DNA of 64,000 nucleotides from Chryseobacterium jejuense (GTDB taxonomy: Bacteria; Bacteroidota; Bacteroidia; Flavobacteriales; Weeksellaceae), in NCBI RefSeq assembly GCF_900100075.1, contig NZ_FNEG01000006.1, positions 124,001 to 188,000 on the forward strand, in the 5' to 3' direction. Numbering within the stretch: position 1 is the stretch's first letter; each line of letters opens with the position of its first letter. This document shows positions 41,058 to 48,681 of the stretch, one piece after another. The notes below the pieces were generated by a model that was given only the letters and a program-made list of their open reading frames with translations, had not been told where the DNA came from and searched no databases. The translations under genes and the position numbers were made by a program.

Positions 41058-41711
41058 TTATTTTCCAAAAATATTTCCAAGAATACTTCCTAGTCCGCCA
41101 CCTTGTTGCTGTTGGTTTCCACCACCGCCAAGTACACTTCCTAAGATATCATTCAGAGGATTTCCTGATGATTGGGCTTGTCCATTACCCAAAACACTTC
41201 CCAAGATATCATTTAATGGGCTGGATTGTTGAGTTTGAGCCTGATTAGAAGCATTTCCTAAGATTCCTCCTAAAAGATCACCTAAACCTCCTGCTCCAAC
41301 ATTGCTTTGTTGTTTTTGTTGACCAATGTATCCCATAACAACGGGTGCCAGCATTGCAAGAATGGGGCCTATCTTATCTATTGAAATTCCAGTATTTTGT
41401 GATAACTGATTTTCTACAGTACTCTTTTGTCCGCCAAAAATATGGTCAAGGATAGATCCGCCCTCAGCTTGTCTGGCTTCAACTTGTGAAGGATCATTTA
41501 AGATACTTCCGTTATGGTCTTTATCTAAAGCGCTGTTCAATGCTTCAGCTTCTTTGGCATCCTGGGATTTATTTCTAAGATAAGAAATGATGAGAGGTGT
41601 AGCTACTGCTAATAAAGCAATTACCTGGTTTCTGTTGATTCCGAATTTGTTTTCAGCCTGTTCAGCAACCTGGTTGCTAGTGTTCCCTGTAAGTAGGTCT
41701 ATTAAGCTCAT
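41058..41711 (-). CDS. DUF937 domain protein with Gly/Gln-rich repeats
   Basis: The 217-residue protein has two DUF937-like helical hairpins (about 8-50 and 90-130), including NQVIALLAVATPLIISYLRNKSQ and IGPILAMLAPVVMGYIGQQK. A low-complexity C-terminus follows, with repeats of the type PLNDILGSVLG (about 165-175 and 181-191) and Gly/Gln stretches. No signal peptide is evident. Function is unknown. Similar proteins are common in Bacteroidota. The Gly/Gln-rich tail suggests a tendency to self-assemble, which is only an inference. Confidence 0.8.
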   Translation of the reverse strand: MSLIDLLTGNTSNQVAEQAENKFGINRNQVIALLAVATPLIISYLRNKSQDAKEAEALNSALDKDHNGSILNDPSQVEARQAEGGSILDHIFGGQKSTVENQLSQNTGISIDKIGPILAMLAPVVMGYIGQQKQQSNVGAGGLGDLLGGILGNASNQAQTQQSSPLNDILGSVLGNGQAQSSGNPLNDILGSVLGGGGNQQQQGGGLGSILGNIFGK

Positions 41712-41793
41712 TTTTTGTGTTTATTAAAGTATTAATTGATTCAAAGTTATCAAAAAATATGCCTCACAAAATATTTCGGATTCATAATTATTG

Positions 41794-43053
41794 TTAAAGT
41801 TTTCTGATCTCATCCTCAGTGTAGCCTTTGCTTTTTAATAGCTGTATATATTGCTGGGCACTTGCTGTCATCCAATTGATTGGTTCAGGAGCAACTTTAT
41901 TATCTACTGTAAATTCCAGAATTCCCACATTGTTATTCATCCATGGAAGTAGATAGTAGTTCATTCCACCCTTGTATTTTTTGAATGCATCAGCTTCTTT
42001 ACCTTTTTCTGTGAGTAAAACAGTATGATATGCAAAAACATATCCTAAAGGAATGAGTAAGCAAACCCATGAGAATTTTTTAAAGGAAGTATATTTTACA
42101 GAAGAAAGTCCATATCCGATTGAGAGTGCAAAAATAATATTGAAGGGAAGGAAAAATACATAATTATCAGAAACTACATAGAATGTTGAGAACCCATAAA
42201 CTAATAGTGCCGCTATAAAAAAAACAGTAAACATTTTTCGGTTGGTCTTATACAATAAGCCCATTCCTGCTATTCCAAAGAATATAAAAATATTGAAGTT
42301 GTAGATGAGGTATACAAATGACTGGAAAAAATCTTTTACCAGTTGCGTTGGGGTTTGTTGTAATGAATCTTCAACCCATGTTCCCTGATCGGAAGAATAG
42401 AAGGCTTTAAATGGTAATCCTTGAGACATATTTAGGATAGAGAGAGAAGAAAAAAGCAATGCAAAAAGAATAAATGAAGAATAAGCGTAGTGCTTTTCCT
42501 TTCTGAAATAAAACAGGAAAAGAAGAAGTGCTGGAATCAATAAAATATTTTGAATATGTACCCATAGAGAAATTCCTAAGAATAAACTACTGAGTATAAT
42601 ATGAATATTTTTCTTTTCAATAAAGGCTTTTACCATCGAAAGGAAAAAAAGGCTTACCCATAAACAGTTGTACGTATATACTTCCACAATTTCAGCATTT
42701 CTCCAGAAAGAAAAACTAAAGCCAAACACAAATGCAGCAGTAATAGCTGCCCATTGTGTTTTCGTAATGGTTTTTACAATCAGATATATGAAGGCAACTG
42801 TTGCTGCACCAGAAACTACTACAAGAAATCGGCTAGCCTCAATAGCATGAAGGCCGGTTAGGTTTTTAATTAAAATCCCTGTATTGGTATATAAAAAATG
42901 AGAGGTAGCAGTAGCTGCCGTTTCAAACTCACCCTTTTCTACTGACAGAACAAAACCTACACAATCAGCAAAAGGTATTTTAGTAAAACTCCCGAGATAA
43001 TAAATGGCTGAAAAAATAAAGAATAGAGCTATTGCAGATAGATATTGCTTCAT
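41794..43053 (-). CDS. DUF2723-like membrane glycosyltransferase
   Basis: The 419-residue membrane protein has about ten hydrophobic helices and a GT-C topology. It resembles DUF2723 / GT117 proteins, relatives of protein O-mannosyltransferases. Asp30 in the first extracytoplasmic loop (PFADCVGF) matches the position of the catalytic Asp in such enzymes, and FWRNAEIVEVYTYN (116-129) matches the DUF2723 core. A C-terminal soluble tail (about 360-419) follows. It starts 2 nt after the DUF2480 gene, suggesting an operon. Acceptor unknown; Bacteroidota protein O-glycosylation is one possibility. Confidence 0.8.
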   Translation of the reverse strand: MKQYLSAIALFFIFSAIYYLGSFTKIPFADCVGFVLSVEKGEFETAATATSHFLYTNTGILIKNLTGLHAIEASRFLVVVSGAATVAFIYLIVKTITKTQWAAITAAFVFGFSFSFWRNAEIVEVYTYNCLWVSLFFLSMVKAFIEKKNIHIILSSLFLGISLWVHIQNILLIPALLLFLFYFRKEKHYAYSSFILFALLFSSLSILNMSQGLPFKAFYSSDQGTWVEDSLQQTPTQLVKDFFQSFVYLIYNFNIFIFFGIAGMGLLYKTNRKMFTVFFIAALLVYGFSTFYVVSDNYVFFLPFNIIFALSIGYGLSSVKYTSFKKFSWVCLLIPLGYVFAYHTVLLTEKGKEADAFKKYKGGMNYYLLPWMNNNVGILEFTVDNKVAPEPINWMTASAQQYIQLLKSKGYTEDEIRKL

Positions 43054-43055
43054 TC

Positions 43056-43574
43056 CTAGTTCTTTATAATTGGGACATTAGAACATGCTTCTCCGAACAT
43101 CAGCGATTTTACGATAGGTTTTAGCTGTTCTACCAGCTCAATATAAGCGTTTTCAGGAATTTCCTTATCTGAACATCCTTTTACAAGAACTCTTTTGCCT
43201 CTCATATCCCCGAAATCATAAGTTTGAATAGCATTGTGCATCAGAATAACTTCAAGGTCCTCACGGTTTCCAAACACAATTTTTTTGGATACATCGGTAA
43301 GCTTGGCTGTTAATACGAAATAAGCCCAAAGTGGAATAATAGTATCTACAGAATTGTATATATAGATGTAAGCATCTTTATATTCTTCAACGTTGATAGC
43401 TTCTACTTTTTCACGGAAATCTTTTTCTTTCAGGATCATTTCCTGGAAAAGAAAATCTTTAAGATCAATACCCTTTCTTTCCCCTTTTGGAAGCAAAGTG
43501 GTAAGGTCAAAATTCACAAGGCCGCTTTCAGCAACTTTATTTCGGATTTCAAATTCTTCTGACATTTTTATCAT
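43056..43574 (-). CDS. DUF2480 family protein
   Basis: The 172-residue soluble protein matches the DUF2480 family of Bacteroidota, recognisable from NKVAESGLVNFDLTTLLPKGERKGIDLKDFLFQEMILKEKDFR (broken here: NKVAESGLVNFDL, then GIDLKDFLF, then LKEKDFR). Two cysteines near the C-terminus (GCSDKE, EACSNVP) are notable. Two start codons are possible, 43574 (MIKMSEE) and 43565 (MSEE). The TAAATTTG box at 43585-43592 gives a leader of about 5 or about 14 nt respectively. Function unknown. It leads a two-gene operon. Confidence 0.82.
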   Translation of the reverse strand: MIKMSEEFEIRNKVAESGLVNFDLTTLLPKGERKGIDLKDFLFQEMILKEKDFREKVEAINVEEYKDAYIYIYNSVDTIIPLWAYFVLTAKLTDVSKKIVFGNREDLEVILMHNAIQTYDFGDMRGKRVLVKGCSDKEIPENAYIELVEQLKPIVKSLMFGEACSNVPIIKN

Positions 43575-43584
43575 TATCTTTGAA

Positions 43585-43592
43585 CAAATTTA
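43585..43592 (-). promoter_or_regulatory. -7 promoter box of the DUF2480 operon
   Basis: TAAATTTG on the minus strand matches the consensus and lies 10 nt before the first ATG. Confidence 0.55.
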
Positions 43593-43710
43593 CGAATTAA
43601 GATCAATATACATTTTAATTTGTTCTCTATTCCTACCATAGAAGCCGCCCATGATTCAAAATATAGGTTGTTTCTGATGGTTATTAAAACAAATAAAGAT
43701 TTCGAAAGAA

Positions 43711-44814
43711 ATGAAATATTACATTATTGCAGGAGAAGCTTCCGGTGATCTTCATGGAAGCAATTTGATGAAATCCCTCAAACAAAAGGACCCGAATGCG
43801 GAATTCAGGTTCTGGGGTGGCGACTTGATGAAAGTTCAAGGCGGAACACTGGTAAAACACTATCGTGATTTAGCATTCATGGGATTTCTGGAAGTAGTCA
43901 TGAATCTGAGAACGATTTTAAATAATATTAAATTCTGCAAAGAAGATATTCTGAACAACAGACCTGATGTTTTAATTCTTGTAGATTATCCCGGCTTTAA
44001 TCTAAGAATAGCCAGATTTGCCAAAGAATTGGGCATTAAGGTTGTTTACTATATTTCACCGCAACTCTGGGCCTGGAAAGAAGGCAGAGTAGAGATTATC
44101 AAAAAATATGTGGATGAAATGATGGTCATTCTTCCGTTTGAGGAAGACTTTTACAAAAAACATGGTGTTCATTCACACTTTGTAGGCCATCCTTTGCTGG
44201 ATGCAATCTCTGATTTAAAGGAAATTAATATTGATGGTTTTAAAAAAGAAAATGGACTGAATGAAAAGGAAATTATTGCACTTTTACCGGGCTCCAGAAA
44301 ACAGGAGGTTGAGAAAATGCTTGAAATTATGCTTTCCGTAAGACCGCACTTTAAAGGCTATCAGTTTGTAATTGCGGGAGCCCCAAGCCTTCCCAAGGAC
44401 TTTTATGAGAAATATGTGGATGATAATGTACACTTTGTTTCGAATAGAACGTATGATCTGTTGAGATGCTCCAAAGCAGCTCTGGTAACTTCCGGAACGG
44501 CTACCCTAGAAACGGCTCTGCTGAATATCCCTGAAGTGGTATGTTATCGCGGAAGTGCTGTTTCTTATGCCATTGCCAAAAGACTGGTTAAAAATATCAA
44601 CTATATTTCATTAGTAAACCTTATCATGGATAGGGAAGTGGTGAAAGAACTTATCCAAAGTGATTTGAATACTAAGAATCTGGTAGGTGAACTCAATAAA
44701 ATTTTAGAAGGAGGAAAAAGAGAACAGGTCCTGAATGATTATAGCCTTTTGCGAGAAAAGCTTGGAGGAAAGGGGGCCAGCGATCATGCTGCTGAGGTGA
44801 TTTTAAAAGTCTGA
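43711..44814 (+). CDS. lpxB: Lipid-A-disaccharide synthase
   Basis: The 367-residue GT-B fold glycosyltransferase condenses UDP-2,3-diacylglucosamine with lipid X to give lipid A disaccharide, at the cytoplasmic membrane surface. The family-defining GEASGDLHG is at 8-16. PQLWAWKEGRV (about 112-122), FVGHPLLD and LLPGSRKQEVE follow in the expected order, and the donor-binding SGTATLETAL is near 261-270. Length is typical (about 370-380). It fits with waaA in the same window as part of LPS synthesis. Confidence 0.95.
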   Translation: MKYYIIAGEASGDLHGSNLMKSLKQKDPNAEFRFWGGDLMKVQGGTLVKHYRDLAFMGFLEVVMNLRTILNNIKFCKEDILNNRPDVLILVDYPGFNLRIARFAKELGIKVVYYISPQLWAWKEGRVEIIKKYVDEMMVILPFEEDFYKKHGVHSHFVGHPLLDAISDLKEINIDGFKKENGLNEKEIIALLPGSRKQEVEKMLEIMLSVRPHFKGYQFVIAGAPSLPKDFYEKYVDDNVHFVSNRTYDLLRCSKAALVTSGTATLETALLNIPEVVCYRGSAVSYAIAKRLVKNINYISLVNLIMDREVVKELIQSDLNTKNLVGELNKILEGGKREQVLNDYSLLREKLGGKGASDHAAEVILKV

Positions 44815-44848
44815 GACAAATCTCCGGAAATATAATTCATTCATTACT

Positions 44849-45940
44849 ATGAAACATCTAAAGAGTTTTCTATTATTAATTGCCTGTACAATTTTTTCAA
44901 TAAGTTTTGCTCAGAAAGAAGCTGTATTGAGAGATAAAGCACAGATATTCTACTATGGCTGGTATGGAAACCAGAAAACTGACGGCAGCCTACAGCATTG
45001 GAATCATGAAATTATTCCTCATTGGAGCAATCCTAAATGGAATAATCTCGGAAATTATAAAGGAGGGGATGATATTGGGGCCAATTTTTATCCGGCATTG
45101 GGTAATTACAGTTCCAATGATAGAACGGTCATAGAAAAACACATGAAGATGATGAAAGAGGCTGGTGTAGGTGTTGTAGTGGTAAGTTGGCTGGGAAAAG
45201 ATTCTTTTACTGATAAAAGTGTAATGCAGTATCTTGATATTGCAGACCGTTTCAATTTAAAAATAGCCTTTCATATAGAACCGTTCTATAAATCCGTTAC
45301 AGAACTTAGAGATCAGCTTTCTTATCTTGTGAAAACATATGCTCATCATCATGCCTTTTACAAAAAAGATGGGAAACCTTTGTATTATGTATATGACAGT
45401 TATAAAATAGCTCCTGAAGAATGGTCGAAGCTGCTTTCCAAAAGTGGAGAGAAAACAATACGTAATACAGAACTGGATGGCTATTACATTGGACTATGGG
45501 TGGAAAAAAATGATTCTGTTTTTTTCGATACTTCGGGTTTTGATGGTTTTTACACTTATTTTGCCAGTGAAGGTTTCGTTTTTGGAAGCACAACTGCTAA
45601 TTGGGAGTATATGGCTCAGTATGCAAAAGATCATCATCTTATTTTTATCCCATGCGTAGGCCCAGGCTATTCAGATACGAGAATCAGACCTTGGAATGAA
45701 ACTAATTTTAAGAGTAGAGAAGATGGAAAATATTATGAAAGGATGTTTGATGCAGCCATTAAAATTAATCCTGAATTTATTGGAATTACTTCATTTAACG
45801 AATGGCATGAAGGAACTCAGATAGAACCTGCAATTCCTAAAAAAGCTGGAGATTTTATCTACGAAAACTATGGGAAAGATCCGTGGATGTACATCAAAGA
45901 AACAAAACGTTTAACGGATAAGTTTTTAAAAGAAAAGTAA
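44849..45940 (+). CDS. GH99 family endo-alpha-mannosidase-like protein
   Basis: The 363-residue secreted protein has signal peptide 1-21 (cleavage after SFAQ) and a single (beta/alpha)8 catalytic domain. Family GH99 enzymes cleave alpha-1,2-mannosyl bonds internally in N-glycans or yeast mannan. The two catalytic glutamates of the bacterial enzymes are three residues apart, and Glu318 and Glu321 in FNEWHEGTQIEPA match this. FYYGWYGN (34-41) and the central HIEPFY (142-147) are also typical. No sugar-uptake SusCD genes lie nearby. It follows lpxB after 34 nt, possibly in the same transcript. Confidence 0.9.
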   Translation: MKHLKSFLLLIACTIFSISFAQKEAVLRDKAQIFYYGWYGNQKTDGSLQHWNHEIIPHWSNPKWNNLGNYKGGDDIGANFYPALGNYSSNDRTVIEKHMKMMKEAGVGVVVVSWLGKDSFTDKSVMQYLDIADRFNLKIAFHIEPFYKSVTELRDQLSYLVKTYAHHHAFYKKDGKPLYYVYDSYKIAPEEWSKLLSKSGEKTIRNTELDGYYIGLWVEKNDSVFFDTSGFDGFYTYFASEGFVFGSTTANWEYMAQYAKDHHLIFIPCVGPGYSDTRIRPWNETNFKSREDGKYYERMFDAAIKINPEFIGITSFNEWHEGTQIEPAIPKKAGDFIYENYGKDPWMYIKETKRLTDKFLKEK

Positions 45941-45979
45941 AACTTTTTATGTAAACGTAATTTCATAGCAAAAAAATAA

Positions 45980-46020
45980 GCGCCCTGTTAATCTCTTTGT
46001 GGATGACAGGGTGTTTTATT
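45980..46020 (+). terminator. Terminator after the GH99 gene
   Basis: CGCCCTGT and ACAGGGTG form the stem ends around a loop of about 17 nt, followed by TTTTATTTA. Confidence 0.7.
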
Positions 46021-46078
46021 TAGTAATTACAGTGATAACAACCGAATATTCAATTTCCTATCTTGGAGATATAATTGA

Positions 46079-47857
46079 TTGAAATTGAATAAAGAACCTC
46101 TATTGATCTTAGCTGTATGCTTTATCCTCGGAATTTTTTTTCAGGACTATTTCTTATTGGGAAAAAGATTGATCTATGGCGTGGCTAGCATTAATATGGG
46201 GATTTTAATTTCTATATTCTTCAATACCTATTTTTTATATAAAACCAGGGCTATTTTGCTTGGAATACTTTTTTTTGGCATTGGTTTACTTCTTCATTTC
46301 TTTAATTCCTCTTCTCCAAAAGGCGATATTTCTGTGAATAAAAATGAAACTATTATTTTAAAAATTTCCCAGAAATTAAATTCAACAGAAAAGTATAAAA
46401 AGTATGAAGGAATAGCTCAGTTAGGGAAAAATAGCTTTAATTCAATTATTTATATTCCGAAAAGTCATGATGAATTAGATTATAAGAATTATTATAAAAC
46501 TGAAGCTTATATTACAAAACCACAGAAGCCCCAATACGATTTTCAGTTCAATTATGCACAATATCTGAAGCGAAAGAATATTGACTATCAAATTTATATT
46601 TCGAAAGATTTTTCTATTGTAGAACGGAATGATTTAAGTTTTACTGAGCAAATTCGTCAATATAGGTTCAATGTTCTGAAGAAAATAGATAAAACAGTTA
46701 TGTCCGGACCTACCAAAGCATTTTTGAAAGGAATTATTCTGGCAGACCGAACAGAAATGGATATGGGTACTGTGCAGGATTTCAACAGATCTGGCCTGGT
46801 TCACTTGTTAGCCATTTCCGGAACTCATATTGTGATTATTTTTGGACTTTTTTATTTTGTAATGGTGCGTTGTATTCCTCTGAAATTCAATAAATATTCG
46901 ATTGTTTTAAGCTTGATGTTTATTTGGTTGTTTGCTTTATTTATCGGATTTGGAAACTCGGTGCTGAGGTCATGCATCATGTTGAACGTATATTTTATTT
47001 TTGTTTTATTGCAGAGAAAGCCGGATTTGCTGCACTCATTAGCATTGTCAGCATTTATTATTCTGATCCTTGATACTCAGCAGCTTTTTGATGTGGGATT
47101 TCAACTTAGTTTTTTAGCAGTATTAGGAATCTTTTGGCTGAATCAACCACTGTTAAAATATTTTCCAAGAGCAGATAATTATTTTAAAAAACTGATTTTT
47201 AATACCATTACCATATCCTTGTCAGCCCAATTGGCAACACTTCCGTTGGTCCTCTATTACTTTCATCAATTTTCATTTGTTTCGATTGTTGCCAATGTTT
47301 TTATTGTCCCTTTTTCTGAAGTGATTATTGTGTTTTCATTTCTGATGACTTTTCTTATTGCCTTTGGCTTGAATTTCAGTTTTATGGATAAATTGTATGA
47401 TGGAATTATACAAATACTTCTGAAGGTTATTCACTGGTTTGCGGAAGCAGATATGGTATTATTTAAAAGCATTCCGATGAATCTGATTGAAGTAATATCC
47501 ATATCAATAGCGATATATTTTTTAAGAGCATTGATTTTAAAAATAAACTTTAAGAATTCAATGAATTTCGTAATTGCTGTTTTGGCGTTTTTGATGACAA
47601 GGATTGGATGCAATATTGTTGGAAATCAGAAAGAAGAAGTGCTTTTACACTCTTTTAGTAAGAGTAAAATAATCTCTATAAAGAAAGGAAATAAAGTCTG
47701 TTTTTGGATTCCTGATAGGGTAGGCAGAGAAAAGGTTTTACAATATATCATTGAACCTTATTGTTCTTCCAGAAGAATAGACCAATTTGAAATAAAGCAG
47801 ATTCCTTTTTCAACTAAAAAAATAGTTTTTGGAGATCATGTTTATGATATGAAATAA
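46079..47857 (+). CDS. comEC: ComEC/Rec2 family DNA uptake channel protein
   Basis: The 592-residue membrane protein has N-terminal helices (about 8-85), an OB-like DUF4131 segment (about 95-185) and the polytopic competence domain (about 210-500) with LVHLLAISGTHIVIIFG and the LRSCIMLN segment. It is expected to form the inner-membrane channel for single-stranded DNA in natural transformation. The C-terminal metallo-beta-lactamase domain of longer ComEC proteins is missing; the tail after residue 515 is only about 75 residues. The start is TTG at 46079, giving the natural N-terminus KLNKEPLLILAVCFILG. Confidence 0.9.
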   Translation: MKLNKEPLLILAVCFILGIFFQDYFLLGKRLIYGVASINMGILISIFFNTYFLYKTRAILLGILFFGIGLLLHFFNSSSPKGDISVNKNETIILKISQKLNSTEKYKKYEGIAQLGKNSFNSIIYIPKSHDELDYKNYYKTEAYITKPQKPQYDFQFNYAQYLKRKNIDYQIYISKDFSIVERNDLSFTEQIRQYRFNVLKKIDKTVMSGPTKAFLKGIILADRTEMDMGTVQDFNRSGLVHLLAISGTHIVIIFGLFYFVMVRCIPLKFNKYSIVLSLMFIWLFALFIGFGNSVLRSCIMLNVYFIFVLLQRKPDLLHSLALSAFIILILDTQQLFDVGFQLSFLAVLGIFWLNQPLLKYFPRADNYFKKLIFNTITISLSAQLATLPLVLYYFHQFSFVSIVANVFIVPFSEVIIVFSFLMTFLIAFGLNFSFMDKLYDGIIQILLKVIHWFAEADMVLFKSIPMNLIEVISISIAIYFLRALILKINFKNSMNFVIAVLAFLMTRIGCNIVGNQKEEVLLHSFSKSKIISIKKGNKVCFWIPDRVGREKVLQYIIEPYCSSRRIDQFEIKQIPFSTKKIVFGDHVYDMK

Positions 47858-47933
47858 AGTTTTTTGATTTTTTCACTTTCCTTTATTTATAACGTGTAGG
47901 GCTCTTATTTAGAAAGATTACAAACTGTCTAAT

Positions 47934-47949
47934 TGTGAGATTTCTCACT
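47934..47949 (+). promoter_or_regulatory. CRP-like dyad upstream of sdhC
   Basis: TGTGA-GATTTC-TCACT matches the E. coli CRP arrangement TGTGA-N6-TCACA except for the last base. The core GTGAGA-TT-TCTCAC has perfect 6-bp arms. It ends 22-23 bp before the -7 box at 47972, so its centre is near -42. Confidence 0.55.
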
Positions 47950-47971
47950 TTTCGATATTGTTAACATTTCT

Positions 47972-47979
47972 TAATTTTG
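47972..47979 (+). promoter_or_regulatory. -7 promoter box of the sdh operon
   Basis: TAATTTTG matches the consensus and lies 24 nt before the sdhC ATG at 48004. Confidence 0.6.
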
Positions 47980-48003
47980 TGGGAAATTCAAATTTAAACT
48001 TAT

Positions 48004-48666
48004 ATGGCAGGTTTAACGAGTTCTACGATAGGTAGAAAATACGCTATGGCATTATCAGCTATGTTTTTGCTGATTTTTCTTATACTGCATTTGACAACCA
48101 ATTTGTTATCAGTCCTGAACAGGGATGCTTTCAATACAGCATCTGACTTTATGGGCTATAATCCTTTTGTGCAGTTCTTAATGCAGCCTATTCTTGGCTT
48201 TGCAGTAATTTTCCATTTTGCGATGGGATTTGTATTGGAGATCAAGAATAATAAAGCGCGTCCAGTAAAGTATGCATCAAATAATGCAGCTGTAAATTCT
48301 TCATGGATGTCCAGAAATATGATTATTTCCGGAGCAGTTGTGTTGGCTTTCTTGGCGCTTCACTTATATGATTTCTGGTTACATGAAATCACTTATAAGT
48401 ATGTAGATGGAATAGCTCCTGATTCAGAACGTTTTTGGCCAGAGCTTCATGAGAAGTTTGCTGACCTTTGGAGAGTCGCTTTATATGTGATCTCTTTTGT
48501 ACTATTGGGGCTACACTTAGCTCATGGATTCCAGTCTTCATTCCAATCTATTGGAGCAAGACATCCAAAATACACGCCTGTGATTAAGGCTTTCGGAACA
48601 TGGTATTCTATCCTTATTCCGGCAGGATTTATCATTGTAGCAGTTTTTCATTATATAACTCAATAA
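48004..48666 (+). CDS. sdhC: Succinate dehydrogenase/fumarate reductase cytochrome b subunit
   Basis: The 220-residue single membrane anchor of a type B complex II has five transmembrane helices and binds two hemes, linking the dehydrogenase to the menaquinone pool. Probable heme-ligand histidines are His29, His71, His120 and His171 or His174, one in each of four helices. It leads the operon sdhC-sdhA-sdhB, with 15-nt and 24-nt gaps. The sequence does not decide between the succinate oxidation and fumarate reduction directions. Confidence 0.93.
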   Translation: MAGLTSSTIGRKYAMALSAMFLLIFLILHLTTNLLSVLNRDAFNTASDFMGYNPFVQFLMQPILGFAVIFHFAMGFVLEIKNNKARPVKYASNNAAVNSSWMSRNMIISGAVVLAFLALHLYDFWLHEITYKYVDGIAPDSERFWPELHEKFADLWRVALYVISFVLLGLHLAHGFQSSFQSIGARHPKYTPVIKAFGTWYSILIPAGFIIVAVFHYITQ

Positions 48667-48681
48667 TATCAATATACTAGT

